Of a DNA stretch of 46,421 nt, positions 24,881-36,004 are shown piece by piece (positions within the stretch are counted from its first letter, which is position 1; the number at the start of each line of letters is the position of its first letter). The notes beneath the pieces were generated by a model. The model was not told where the DNA came from and searched no databases. It worked only from the letters and a program-made list of their open reading frames with translations. The stretch lies in assembly GCA_017745235.1 (NCBI GenBank), contig JAGHZU010000015.1, positions 1-46,421 on the forward strand, in the 5' to 3' direction. A program made the translations under genes and the position numbers. This stretch comes from Caulobacter sp. GTDB taxonomy: Bacteria; Pseudomonadota; Alphaproteobacteria; Caulobacterales; Caulobacteraceae.

Positions 24881-26968
24881 ATGACGAGAGCGGCCTTGCG
24901 CATCCAGGTCTCGACTTCCGACGCCGGCGCCGTCCACGACCTGGGCGAGACCCTGCATGCGTTCGAAACCTTCGTTCGCCGGGCGCCGTTCGCGGCGGCC
25001 CTGGTGGATGCGGACTATCGGCTGGCGGCCGTCAGCGTCGACTGGACCGCCCACGGCCTGACCCCGGACCTGCAGGTGGGCGACGATTTCCGCCGCGCCC
25101 TGGTCAATCCCGAGGACCTGGCCAGCCTGGAGCGCTGCGTCGAGCAGGGCGACGCCTTCGCCCGCTATCGCGCCGTCGGCCAGGGCGCGCCGGGAAGCGA
25201 GTCGCGCATCTGGCGCACCGAGTTCGCGGCCGCGCGCGGCGAGGACGGGACGACCCTGGCGGTGATCGTCACCGCGCGCGACGTCAGCGGCTACGCCGAG
25301 ACGGCCCTGCGCGCCGAGCGCGATCAGCAGCGCCTGAAGATGGCCCTTGAGCTGGACGACCTGATGGTGCGCGAGGTCGACCTGCGCACCGGCGAGGTCT
25401 ACTGCTCGGGCACCTCGCCCGAACTCGAGAAGTGGTGCGTCTACAAGAACGACCCGCTGGACATCGTCCATCCCGACGACCGGGACAAGATGGCCGAACT
25501 GATGCGGGCGCGGAAGGACGGCCACGCCCAGGTGTTCGAGTTCCGCCTCAACCGCGACGACGGCGTCGAGACCTGGGTGCGCTCGGTGGGGAAGAAGTTC
25601 CTGGGCGCGGACGGCAAGCCCGAGCGGCTGGTCAACCTGTTCAAGGACATCACCGACCGCCGCCGCCAGACCGAGGCGGTCGAGAACCTGGCGTTCAAGG
25701 ACCCGCTGACGGGCCTGCCCAACCGCGCCTACTTCAATCGCAAGTTCCAGGAGGCCGTCGACGCCTCGGAGATGATGGGCGAGCTGTTCGGCCTGATCAT
25801 GATCGACGTCGACCACTTCAAGGACATCAACGACACCCTGGGCCACGACGCGGGCGACGCCCTGCTCAAGCGGCTGGCCGACATGCTGCACGCCGCGTTC
25901 CGGGCGGGCGACACGGTGGCGCGGCTGGGCGGGGACGAGTTCGCGGTGATCCTGCGCGGCCTGCATTCGGAGGCCGACATGATGCGGCCGGTCGGCGCCC
26001 TGCAGGACCTGCTGCGCCGCCCCATCGAGCACGGCGGCCGAAGCTTCTCGGTCAGCGCCAGCATCGGGGCGGCCCTGCACGGCGATCCGGACGCCGATCC
26101 CACCCACATGATCAAGAACGCCGACATCGCGCTCTATCGGGCCAAGGACGAGGGCCGCAACCGCAGCGTGGTGTTCGATCCCTCGATGCGCTCGGCCCTA
26201 GAGCAGCGGGTGGAGCTGCTGCGCGACGTACGCGCGGCGATCGCGGCCCGGGAGTTCGTGCTCTACTACCAGCCGGTGGTCGACATCGGCAGCCACGCGG
26301 TGGTGGGTTTCGAGGCGCTGATGCGCTGGGACCATCCCGAGCAGGGGGTGCTGACGCCGGACCGCTTCATGGCCGCGTTCGAAGACCAGGACCTGTCGCT
26401 GAAGCTGGGCGACATGGCGTTCGAGACGGCCCTGCGCCAGATGCGCGAGTGGCTGGACCACGGAGTGGAGTTCGGCCGCGTGGCCGTCAACATCTCGGCC
26501 GCCCAGTTCCGCAGCGGCCGCCTGGCCCAGGAGGTGCACGAGCGCCTGGCGCGCTGGAACGTGCCGCATGAGCGCCTGACGATCGAGGTCACCGAGAACG
26601 TCTACATGGGCTGGGGTTCGGAAACGGTCAGCGAGACCGTGCGCCAGCTGCACCAGGCCGGGGTGATGATCGCCCTGGACGACTTCGGGACGGGCTACGC
26701 CAGCCTGGCCAACCTGCGCCAGTTCCCGATCGACCGGCTGAAGATCGACAAGTCGTTCGTCCAGAACCAGGAGGACGCCGCCATCGTCAAGGCCGTCATC
26801 ACCCTGGGGTCGTCGATGGGCATGAAGGTGGTGGCCGAAGGGGTGGAGGACCACCTCCAGCTCCAGACCCTGGCCGGCTATGGCTGCGACCAGATCCAGG
26901 GCTATCACTTCAGCCGGCCGATGCCGGCGGGAATGGTGCCCGGCTTCCTTGAGGGGTTCGGGCGGTAA
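24881..26968 (+). CDS. PAS-GGDEF-EAL cyclic-di-GMP turnover protein
   Basis: The 695-aa cytoplasmic protein has one or two PAS-like domains (about 25-130 and 145-260; FEFRLNRDDGVETWVRSVG). A GGDEF domain has an intact GGDEF (~residue 350) and, five residues upstream, RAGD, the RxxD product-inhibition site. The EAL domain (~440-690) is complete: EAL, NIS Asn, TIEVTEN Glu, ALDDFGTGY, KIDKSF Lys and AEGVED. Both synthase and phosphodiesterase activities are therefore possible, with the PAS input or allosteric GTP binding setting the balance. ATG 24881 is preferred because the upstream frame looks non-coding. Confidence 0.92.
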   Translation: MTRAALRIQVSTSDAGAVHDLGETLHAFETFVRRAPFAAALVDADYRLAAVSVDWTAHGLTPDLQVGDDFRRALVNPEDLASLERCVEQGDAFARYRAVGQGAPGSESRIWRTEFAAARGEDGTTLAVIVTARDVSGYAETALRAERDQQRLKMALELDDLMVREVDLRTGEVYCSGTSPELEKWCVYKNDPLDIVHPDDRDKMAELMRARKDGHAQVFEFRLNRDDGVETWVRSVGKKFLGADGKPERLVNLFKDITDRRRQTEAVENLAFKDPLTGLPNRAYFNRKFQEAVDASEMMGELFGLIMIDVDHFKDINDTLGHDAGDALLKRLADMLHAAFRAGDTVARLGGDEFAVILRGLHSEADMMRPVGALQDLLRRPIEHGGRSFSVSASIGAALHGDPDADPTHMIKNADIALYRAKDEGRNRSVVFDPSMRSALEQRVELLRDVRAAIAAREFVLYYQPVVDIGSHAVVGFEALMRWDHPEQGVLTPDRFMAAFEDQDLSLKLGDMAFETALRQMREWLDHGVEFGRVAVNISAAQFRSGRLAQEVHERLARWNVPHERLTIEVTENVYMGWGSETVSETVRQLHQAGVMIALDDFGTGYASLANLRQFPIDRLKIDKSFVQNQEDAAIVKAVITLGSSMGMKVVAEGVEDHLQLQTLAGYGCDQIQGYHFSRPMPAGMVPGFLEGFGR

Positions 26969-27064
26969 CGGGCGACCGCGACAGTCGGTCGCGGGGCCGA
27001 AGGGCCCGCCTCGAGAGGACATTTCACCCGACCTTCACCGTCTCCAGGCCAGGATGGCGGCAAG

Positions 27065-27655
27065 ATGAAGCTCACCTCGATCCAGGGCCCGGGCGGCCAG
27101 GCGCCCATCGCGTTTCCCGGCGGCGTGGCCGCCGCGACGGCGGCCGTCAACGATCCGGGCGGCGACGTGGGCCGGCAACTGGACGCCTATCACGCCCTCT
27201 CCAGCCGCTGGGCCGGGGCCAGCCACGCCGAGCGCGCCGGCCTGACCCAGGCCCTGACCGACTCCCCGTTCGCACGCACGATCCAGACGGCCGTCAACAC
27301 CTTCACCAAGGCCGCCTGGCCCGGGGCCGACGCCGCCCCGCCCGCGCCGCAGCAGAAGATGCTGCAGGCCTTCGACGGGCTGTCGGCCGATCACCAGCAG
27401 ATCGTCGCTTCGCTGCAGGTGGGGATCCAGGCGCCCGCGCCGCGTCCGGCCTCGGTCGAGGACTACCGCGCCCGGCTGCAGGCCGACCTCGACGCGGTCC
27501 AGCCCAAGGCGCCCGCCCCACGCGACACCGTCACCCTGTCGGACGAGGCCAAGGCGTGGCTGGCCGGCGGCCCCTCGGCGATCCCGGCCGCCCCGGTCGC
27601 CGCCTCGCCCGAAATGGCCCGTGCGATCAGCGCCTACGCCAAGGCGGCGAGGTAG
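27065..27655 (+). CDS. Hypothetical protein, 196 aa
   Basis: An Ala/Pro-rich protein starting MKLTSIQGPGGQAPIAFPGG, with a helical middle (HALSSRWAGASHAERAGLTQALTDSPFARTI) and a DTVTLSDEAKAWLAGG segment near residue 160. Short 'V-x-LS-x-EA' elements like the last occur in some uncharacterised proteins near flagellar genes, but this is weak. No signal peptide or membrane segment. AGGATGG lies ~9 nt before the ATG. It follows the GGDEF-EAL gene by 96 nt, which include a hairpin GCGACCG/CGGTCGC just after 26970. Confidence 0.7.
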   Translation: MKLTSIQGPGGQAPIAFPGGVAAATAAVNDPGGDVGRQLDAYHALSSRWAGASHAERAGLTQALTDSPFARTIQTAVNTFTKAAWPGADAAPPAPQQKMLQAFDGLSADHQQIVASLQVGIQAPAPRPASVEDYRARLQADLDAVQPKAPAPRDTVTLSDEAKAWLAGGPSAIPAAPVAASPEMARAISAYAKAAR

Positions 27656-27711
27656 GCAGTCGGGGCTTCGCCCCATCCGGCCTTCGGGCGACCTTCCACC
27701 GCGCGGGGAGG

Positions 27712-27995
27712 CTATCCCTCCACCACCTCATAAAGCTCCCGCGCCTCGGTGGCGGGGCCGCGGCGCTCGCCGTAGCCGACGATGCGCACGCAGATCAGCC
27801 GGCCGCCGACGGCGAACGTCAGGACGTCGCCGGTCTTCAGGCCGCGCGAGGGCTTGTCGACACGACTCTCCGCGCCCGAGCGCAGCAGGCGGATGCGACC
27901 CTCGTCGACGAAGCGGGCGGCCAGGGAGCGGGTCTTGAAGAAACGGGCGTGCCACAGCCAGACGTCGGCGCGGCAGTGGCCGGAGTCGTGGTCGC

Positions 27996-27999
<4 letters not shown>
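27712..27999 (-). CDS. S4-domain RNA-binding protein (HslR-like)
   Basis: The 95-aa basic protein carries an S4 fold: CRADVWLWHARFFKTRSLAARFVDEGRIRLLRSG (residues 9-42), then KPSRGLKTGDVLTFAVGGRLICVRIVGYGERRGPA. This matches ribosome-associated heat-shock protein Hsp15/HslR, which binds free 50S subunits carrying stalled nascent chains. The ATG at 27999 overlaps the helicase stop as ATGA, so it is translationally coupled to the helicase. Confidence 0.92.
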
Positions 28000-30542
<2,543 letters not shown>

Positions 30543-30630
30543 GATCCAAAGGTGGGATGGGAATCGCGACGGGGCAAGCGGGGGGCGTGAAGCGCTGGAC
30601 GCTCCCGGACGGATCGGTCATCGATAGGGC

Positions 30631-31206
30631 ATGTCCGCCATCGTCGCCGCCGCGTCACCCATCGAACTGGCCGCCCTTTGGCGCCTGGGCTTGCTGACGG
30701 CGCGCGACGTGGTGAAGGTCTGCGGGGACTGGCTCGAGCAGGATCTGGACGAAGACGCTCCCGACGTGGCGGTCCTGGCCGGCGAGATCCACCCGCGCCT
30801 CGCCGACGTCGCCGCCGGCTTCGAGCGCGCCCTGGTCGCCCTGGCCGGCCCGCCGCTGACGCGCGAGGGCGCCCTGCCCATCGCCTTGCGCCTGCATCTG
30901 GCCGTCGCCATGGTCCAGCCCGACGAACGGTTCATCGAGGCCATGGACCTGGTGATGGGGCGCTTCAAGTCCGTCGCCGAACGCCGCCTGGTCGTCCACC
31001 CCCACCGCCTCGACGATCGGCCCGACGAAGTGTTCGCCGAGCAGGAGTTGGGCCTGGAGTATGTGTACGGCGCCTACGACACTCTCGACGACGTGCTGAG
31101 GGGCGAGCTGTGGACCGATGAGGATCCCGCCGCCCTCAAATCGCGCTGCCTGGAAACGTTGCGCAGCGAGGTCGCCGTCCTGCACGCCCATCTGGCGACG
31201 CTCTGA
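30631..31206 (+). CDS. Hypothetical protein, 191 aa
   Basis: A soluble, acidic protein starting MSAIVAAASPIELAALWRLGLLTARDVVKVCGDWLEQDLD. It is rich in helices, with EDAPDVAVLAGE and an acidic GLEYVYGAYDTLDDVLRGELWTDED. No signal peptide, membrane helix or catalytic motif was recognised. It is divergent from the helicase across 88 nt. The strong third-position GC bias supports a real gene. Function unknown. Confidence 0.75.
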   Translation: MSAIVAAASPIELAALWRLGLLTARDVVKVCGDWLEQDLDEDAPDVAVLAGEIHPRLADVAAGFERALVALAGPPLTREGALPIALRLHLAVAMVQPDERFIEAMDLVMGRFKSVAERRLVVHPHRLDDRPDEVFAEQELGLEYVYGAYDTLDDVLRGELWTDEDPAALKSRCLETLRSEVAVLHAHLATL

Positions 31207-31256
31207 GCCTCGCCCGCAACGCCGAAGCTTTCCAGACGTTCTAGAAATGTCCTGGG

Positions 31257-31700
31257 ATGGAGGCTTCAGCCGTGCAGAATTCCCGTTGGAAGGCCGCTGG
31301 ACCCGAGGTTCACGAGGCGCTGCGCGAGGCGCGGATCGCGGCGGTGATGCGCGTGGTCGAGAAGGTGGACGCGGCGCTGGTGGCCGACGAGTACGCAGTC
31401 TTCGCCGCGGCTCTCGCGCCGGAAGTCGTGGTCAACAATCCGGTCAATGTGGTCGCGCCCCGCGCCGTGGTGGTGCAGCTGAACGCCGAGGGCAAGATCG
31501 CCTACAGCCAGTACGAGCGGCTGATCGAACACGCCTCGCTGCGCGGCGAAATGGTGCTGCTGATGGGCGAGGAGACCGTCGTGCCCAAGCCGCCCAATCC
31601 GCTGGCCGGCCAGACCGTGCGGCGGCGCTTCACCGAGCTGTGGCGCCCCGAGGGCGAGGGGTGGCTGCTGACGGCGCGACAGGCGACGGTGGTGCGGTAG
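31257..31700 (+). CDS. NTF2/SnoaL-like small protein (DUF4440 type)
   Basis: The 147-aa protein has the layout of an NTF2-like cone fold: an N-terminal helix pair (IAAVMRVVEKVDAALVADEYAVFAAALAPEVVVNNP), then strands VVVQLNAEGKIAYS, MVLLMGEETVVP, VRRRFTELWRPEGEGWLLTARQATVV. This 'RRFTELW-x-x-EGWLL-ARQAT' ending is typical of DUF4440/SnoaL-like proteins, which bind small molecules or act as isomerases. No clear ribosome site precedes the ATG at 31257. The specific role is unknown. Confidence 0.8.
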   Translation: MEASAVQNSRWKAAGPEVHEALREARIAAVMRVVEKVDAALVADEYAVFAAALAPEVVVNNPVNVVAPRAVVVQLNAEGKIAYSQYERLIEHASLRGEMVLLMGEETVVPKPPNPLAGQTVRRRFTELWRPEGEGWLLTARQATVVR

Positions 31701-31755
31701 CTTTCCCGTCCAACCGCTTCAGGAGACTGGACAGAAGCCGTGCGGTGTCCCTGGG

Positions 31756-31786
31756 TCCCCGGACAAGCGCGACGCGCTTCCCGGGA
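31756..31786. repeat. Intergenic hairpin repeat
   Basis: The perfect 15-nt palindrome AAGCGCGACGCGCTT (31765-31779) is flanked by TCCCCGG and CCGGGA arms. It sits between convergent stops at 31700 and 31811. The CCGGGATGAC end resembles the repeat at 5697-5706. Confidence 0.55.
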
Positions 31787-31810
31787 TGACAGTCGCTAGC
31801 CGTGCTCCCC

Positions 31811-33445
31811 TCACCGCTTCTCGAACACCACCTTGCCGTCGACGATGGTCATCACGGCCTCGACCTTCAGGATCTCGGGCGGGGCGATGGTCATCAGGTC
31901 CTTCGAAAACACCGACATGTCGGCCTTCTTGCCGGGCTCCAGCGTGCCGCGGTCCTGCTCGGCGAAGGCGGCGTAGGCCGGGGCCCAGGTCAGCATGCGC
32001 AGGGCCTGATCGCGGGTGACCGCCTCCTCCAGATGCCAGTCGGCGTTGGCGAAGCCGTCCAGGCTGTGGCGGTAGACGGCGGCGTAGAACTCGATGCGGG
32101 GATCGCCAACCTCGACCGGCGCGTCGGAGCCGGCGGCCACCACCACGCCCGCGTCCAGGAAATCCTTCCAGCGATAGCCCTCGTGCAGGCGGTCCTTGCC
32201 CAGGCGCGCGGGGGCGAAATAGAGGTCGCCGATGGCGTGGCTGGGCTGCATCGAGGCGACGACGCCCAGCCTGGTGAAGCGCGGCACGTCGGTGTCGGCC
32301 ACGATCTGCGAATGCTCGATCCGCCAGCGGGCGGCCGTGTCGCCGGCCAGGGCTTCCTGGAACCAGTCGAGCGTCATGCGATTGCCGCGATCGCCGATGG
32401 CGTGCATGGCCACTTGGGCGCCAACGGCTCTGGCCTGCTTCATCAGGGCCAGGCCCTTGTCGCGCGGGGTCAGCTGCAGGCCCAGGCCTTCGGCGTCGCT
32501 GTAGGGCTCGAGCAGGGCCGCGCCGCGCGAGCCCAGCGCGCCGTCCATGTAGAGCTTGATCCCGCGCACGCGGATCAGGCCCGTGGGGTCGGCGGACGGC
32601 CCCTTGGCCAGCACCTCGGCCGCGCCGGAAGGGTCCATGTAGTTGTCGACGCGCAGGCTGAACTTCCGCTCGGCCGCCAGGCCGCGCAGGATCGCCAGGT
32701 CGGGCGCCTCCACGCTCATATTGCCCAGGCCCGTCCAGCCGCGCGAGGCGTAGAGGGCGCCAGCCGTCTCCAGGGCCTGGCGCTTGAGAGCCTCGGACGG
32801 CGGCGGGATCACCCCGGCCACCAGGCTCTGGGCGTGGTCGACCAGCATGCCGGTGGGTTGGCCCTGGTCGTCCTTGAGGATCTGGCCGCCGGCTGGAGCG
32901 GCGGTGTCTTTCGTGACCCCGGCCTTGGCCAGGGCGGCGGTCGAGGCGACCACGGCGTGGCCGTCGGCCCGCTCCAGCACAACCACCCGGCCGGGCGCGG
33001 CGCGGTCGAGATCGGCGCGATTGGGGAAACGCTTCTCGGGCCAGTGGGTCTCGATCCAGCCCCGGCCGTAGATCGGGCCGGCGGGATGGCCGGCGGCATA
33101 GGCCTTCACGGCGGCGACCAGGCCTTCGATCGAGTCCGTCTTGTCGAGATTGAGCGTCAACTCGCGCAGGCCGATGCCGGTCAGGTGGGCGTGGGCGTCC
33201 ACGAAGCCGGGATAGGCGGCTGCGCCCTTCAGGTCGACGTCGCGCGCGCCCTGGGCGGCCTTGGCGCGGGCGGCGGGCAGGTCGCCGACGAAGACGATGC
33301 GATCGTCGCGGATCAGCACCGCCTGGGCCGTGGGAGCGGTCGCGACGCCGGTATGGATCGGTCCGCCGTGGACCAGGATGTCGCCGGCCAGCGCTGGAGC
33401 GGCCGCGCTGGCGAGCAGGGCGGCGAAGACGAAGGCGCGACGCAT
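31811..33445 (-). CDS. Secreted amidohydrolase, YtcJ-like (Amidohydro_3)
   Basis: The 544-aa protein has a signal peptide (MRRAFVFAALLASAAAPALA, cleavage before GD). The metal-dependent hydrolase barrel shows the HxH motif in YPGFVDAHAHLTGIG, a YGRGWIETHWPEKRFPNRADLD stretch typical of YtcJ, GIKLYMDGALGSRGAAL, the metal His motifs MHAIGDRGN and IEHSQIV, and the catalytic Asp in VVAAGSDAPVE. It ends with the usual LEPGKKADMSVF strand. It should act in the periplasm on an amide or related bond; the substrate is unknown. ATG 33445 has GGGGGA 7 nt upstream, better than the in-frame start at 33466. Confidence 0.9.
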   Translation of the reverse strand: MRRAFVFAALLASAAAPALAGDILVHGGPIHTGVATAPTAQAVLIRDDRIVFVGDLPAARAKAAQGARDVDLKGAAAYPGFVDAHAHLTGIGLRELTLNLDKTDSIEGLVAAVKAYAAGHPAGPIYGRGWIETHWPEKRFPNRADLDRAAPGRVVVLERADGHAVVASTAALAKAGVTKDTAAPAGGQILKDDQGQPTGMLVDHAQSLVAGVIPPPSEALKRQALETAGALYASRGWTGLGNMSVEAPDLAILRGLAAERKFSLRVDNYMDPSGAAEVLAKGPSADPTGLIRVRGIKLYMDGALGSRGAALLEPYSDAEGLGLQLTPRDKGLALMKQARAVGAQVAMHAIGDRGNRMTLDWFQEALAGDTAARWRIEHSQIVADTDVPRFTRLGVVASMQPSHAIGDLYFAPARLGKDRLHEGYRWKDFLDAGVVVAAGSDAPVEVGDPRIEFYAAVYRHSLDGFANADWHLEEAVTRDQALRMLTWAPAYAAFAEQDRGTLEPGKKADMSVFSKDLMTIAPPEILKVEAVMTIVDGKVVFEKR

Positions 33446-33599
33446 GACGGTTTCCCCCGAGAGCAAGAAACGGGAACCGTAAGGGCGAACATGGCGATTG
33501 GGAACGGCCTGGAGTGACGCCAGGAAGCCAGGTCGCGGATATCGGACTCCCTCATCGCGCGCCCCTCCCCTCGCCCGCGCCCGCTGCTATAGTCATGGC

Positions 33600-34187
33600 A
33601 TGACCCCCTCGCCCGCTCCGCAAGGCTTCTGGCTGTTCGAGACGCCGATTGGGCTGTGCGGCCTGGCGTGGGGCGGCAAGGGGCTGGTGGGAGCGCAGCT
33701 TCCGGACCCGACGCCGGGAGCCTCGTGGGACCGCCTGCGCCGGCGCCATCCCGAGGCGGTCGAGACCCCGCCGCCGGCCGAGATCCAGCAGGTGATCGAG
33801 CGGATCAACGACCTGCTGGCCGGCGGGCGCGACGACCTGGCCGACGTGGAGCTGGACTACGACGTGGTCAGCCCGTTCCACCGGCGCGTCTACGAGATCG
33901 CCCGGGCGGTGCCGCCTGGCGAGACCATCACCTATGGCGAGATCGCCCGGGCCGTGGGCGAGCCGGGCGCGGCGCGGGCCATCGGCAAGGCCATGGGCGA
34001 GAACCCCTGGCCGATCATCGTGCCCTGCCATCGCGTGCTGGGCGCCGACGGCAAGCCCGGCGGCTTCTCCTCGCCCGGCGGCCTGCAGACCAAGGCGCGG
34101 ATGCTGACGATCGAGAGAGCGCGCACGACCGACGCCCCCACCCTGTTCGACCTGGAATTCTCGGTGGCCCCGCTGAAGCGGCGGTGA
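33600..34187 (+). CDS. ogt: Methylated-DNA--[protein]-cysteine S-methyltransferase
   Basis: The 195-aa suicide repair enzyme removes O6-methyl groups from guanine. The acceptor is C143 in WPIIVPCHRVLGADGKPGGFSSPGG. The helix-turn-helix (TITYGEIARAVGEPGAARAIGKAMGENP, about 108-136) with the arginine finger binds DNA. The N-terminal domain is short and lacks an Ada-type Cys ligand set, so Ogt rather than Ada. The ATG at 33600 follows another ATG at 33595 that is out of frame. No SOS or Ada box was recognised. Confidence 0.94.
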   Translation: MTPSPAPQGFWLFETPIGLCGLAWGGKGLVGAQLPDPTPGASWDRLRRRHPEAVETPPPAEIQQVIERINDLLAGGRDDLADVELDYDVVSPFHRRVYEIARAVPPGETITYGEIARAVGEPGAARAIGKAMGENPWPIIVPCHRVLGADGKPGGFSSPGGLQTKARMLTIERARTTDAPTLFDLEFSVAPLKRR

Positions 34188-34364
34188 CAGCGCCATGCGC
34201 TTCCGGAATCACGCACGAAGGCGCGATGAGCCCGAAACGGGGGCGATCCGACCGCTCGAGAGAGCCCCCAAGCTTCAGCGTTAACGGCCGCTAACCTTCA
34301 CCCGAACACGAGCGAAACGAATCATGACCGAATCAGCGACTCCCGCCAATTCGGCCTTTGTTCC

Positions 34365-34380
34365 CTACAATCTATTGTAG
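34365..34380. promoter_or_regulatory. Palindrome CTACAATCTATTGTAG in a convergent gap
   Basis: Two 7-nt perfect arms flank CT. The region is AT-rich compared with its surroundings. On the minus strand TACAAT could be a -10 with TTGTGG 16 nt upstream. The site lies between two convergent genes (ogt and the DUF3617-like gene) where no gene promoter is expected. Confidence 0.4.
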
Positions 34381-34433
34381 CTTAAAGCCGATTAACCACA
34401 AACGGCGTTCGCGGAAGGCCGCTCGCCGGCGCC

Positions 34434-34904
34434 TTAGTCCGCGCTGCAGGTGGCGCTGACCCGCTTGGCCTCCATCACGCCCGCCAGGGGGATGCCGTTG
34501 ATGGTCTTCATCTGGACGTTCAGTCGGAAGCTTTCGGGCGTGTAGGACCCGCTGGCGGAGACCGGAGCCACGCGGTTCTTCTTGTCGGTCCAGGTGCCCT
34601 TCAGGCGCACCTTGCCGTCCTGGACGACGGCCGTCTCGTAGTCGCAGACATATTTGCGCGTGCAGATGCCCCGGGCGAACTGCTCGACATCGGCCTGCTT
34701 GAGGCAGCGGTCGTCCGAGCCGGCGGGAATCGGGCCGACCCGATAGCTGTAGACCCACTGGCCGGGGAGAATCGTCACGTGGGCCGCGGGCTTGGCGGCC
34801 GCCTGGCTTGCGATCTGGGGGGCCGCGACGGCGACGGCGGCGGCCAGGGCCAGGCCCACGGCGCCCAGGGACGAGGCCAGCAGAACAGGGGCGGACAAGC
34901 GCAT
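34434..34904 (-). CDS. Secreted DUF3617-like protein
   Basis: The 156-aa protein starts with a signal peptide (MRLSAPVLLASSLGAVGLALAAAVAVAAP). The mature part has LPGQWVYSYRVGPIPAGSDDRCLKQADVEQFARGICTRKYVCDYETAVVQDGKVRLKGTWTD and VSASGSYTPESFRLNVQMKT, which fits the DUF3617 pattern of periplasmic proteins with several Cys (four or five here, probably disulfides). Function is unknown. The ATG at 34904 has AAGGAGAT 7 nt upstream. Confidence 0.85.
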   Translation of the reverse strand: MRLSAPVLLASSLGAVGLALAAAVAVAAPQIASQAAAKPAAHVTILPGQWVYSYRVGPIPAGSDDRCLKQADVEQFARGICTRKYVCDYETAVVQDGKVRLKGTWTDKKNRVAPVSASGSYTPESFRLNVQMKTINGIPLAGVMEAKRVSATCSAD

Positions 34905-35029
34905 GCAGTCGATCTCCTTCGGCCTGCTCTATATAGAGCGCCAAATGAACCGCGCTTGAAGGCGGGCTTAAGGCCGGCGGCGGGAAAGGGCTGAAGTCGC
35001 GGCGTTCGGCGCGATCCCCCCGGCAAGCC

Positions 35030-35059
35030 TTGACTCAAGGAGCCCCCTTCGCCTATATC
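35030..35059 (+). promoter_or_regulatory. Promoter of rpmB
   Basis: TTGACT (35030-35035), 18-nt spacer, TATATC (35054-35059), preceded by CC, so the -10 reads CCTATATC, close to the Caulobacter housekeeping form GCTANAWC. The leader to the ATG is about 80 nt. Confidence 0.65.
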
Positions 35060-35145
35060 GCCCGCTCTCGCGCGGCGGTCCGCCCCCCGCGTACCCGAAT
35101 TTATGTTCGCGGAGCCTTTGGCTTCGCCCAGCCAAGGTATCCACC

Positions 35146-35442
35146 ATGTCGCGCCGTTGCGAACTCACCGGGATCGGTCCGATGGTCGGCCACAACGTGA
35201 GCCACTCGAACATCAAGACCAAGCGCCGCTTCCTGCCGGCCCTGTCGCCCGCTTCGCTGCAGTCGGACTCGCTGGGTCAGACCTTCAAGCTGCGCATCAG
35301 CAACGCCGCGCTGCGCACCCTGGACTTCAAGGGCGGCCTGGACACCTTCCTGCTGGGCGCCAAGGACGAGCAGCTGTCGCCGCGCGCCCTGAAGATCAAG
35401 CGCCAGGTGAAGGCCAAGGTCGCCGCCGCGGCCGCCGCCTAA
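35146..35442 (+). CDS. rpmB: 50S ribosomal protein L28
   Basis: The 98-aa protein begins [33 protein letters not shown], the standard L28 N-terminus (C-x-x-[17 protein letters not shown]). It continues with [24 protein letters not shown] and ends in a basic Ala-rich helix. It is a structural component of the 50S subunit. AAGG lies ~9 nt before the ATG. A strong promoter and a strong terminator flank it, so it is monocistronic. Confidence 0.97.
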   Translation: MSRRCELTGIGPMVGHNVSHSNIKTKRRFLPALSPASLQSDSLGQTFKLRISNAALRTLDFKGGLDTFLLGAKDEQLSPRALKIKRQVKAKVAAAAAA

Positions 35443-35465
35443 GACTTCCGGCCTCATCGCCGACG

Positions 35466-35498
35466 AAAGGCCCGCGAGGTTCGCCTCGCGGGCCTTTT
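35466..35498 (+). terminator. Rho-independent terminator of rpmB
   Basis: A 14-bp stem pairs 35466-35479 with 35484-35497 around a TTCG tetraloop and ends in TTTT. It lies 24 nt after the rpmB stop. Confidence 0.95.
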
Positions 35499-35620
35499 CG
35501 CGTTTGGGATCTGTTAAAACGACGGCATCCCCGCCGGCCTTTGTGTGGGGACATCCACCGCTACCGACAACCCACGTACGAGCGGGCGGATTTGATGTCG
35601 GCTTAGGGCGGAAGGCGGAC

Positions 35621-35830
35621 CTACGTTCGGGGTGTGCTCGCAGGCCACCGACCAAAGGCGAAAACCCAGAGAGCGATAAAGTTCACTAGCGGGACAAACA
35701 CAAGCAGCGCCCACCAAGGGCTATGCCCGACCCTCGCCAGGATCATCGCCCCAGGCACGGCGAGTAACAGCGAAGGAACAATGGAAAGAATCGTAGCGAT
35801 TGTAAGCATGCTGTCGGGAAGTACTTGCAT
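35621..35830 (-). CDS. Small membrane protein, 69 aa
   Basis: Two hydrophobic helices: LTIATILSIVPSLLLAVPGAMIL and PWWALLVFVPLVNFIALWVFAFGRWP. The 'W-W-A-L-L-x-F-x-P-L-V-N-x-I-A-L-W' pattern is common in small uncharacterised bacterial inner-membrane proteins. The ATG at 35830 or at 35809 could be the start; neither has a clear ribosome site. It belongs to the lower-GC patch after rpmB. Function unknown. Confidence 0.6.
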   Translation of the reverse strand: MQVLPDSMLTIATILSIVPSLLLAVPGAMILARVGHSPWWALLVFVPLVNFIALWVFAFGRWPASTPRT

Positions 35831-36004
35831 TAGCGGTCTCGCTGAAAGTCAGCTCTAAGCTGCACCGCAGGACAGGATTCAGGCAAGCTTGCTCGGCGCC
35901 GAAGAGCCCGACCTGGGTCGCGAACGGGGATTGTCGGCCGCGCCGAGGGCAGACCTTTAGCCCGGCCGCCCAGGGCGGATGTTGGATAAGTCAGCTACAG
36001 GTGG

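Noticed and set aside
34281..34295. CtrA box TTAA-N7-TAAC
   Set aside because: The second half deviates from TTAA and the site lies at the 3' end of converging genes with no promoter beside it.
35103..35606. 167-codon + frame overlapping rpmB
   Set aside because: Out of frame with ribosomal protein L28, which has clear homology, promoter and terminator.
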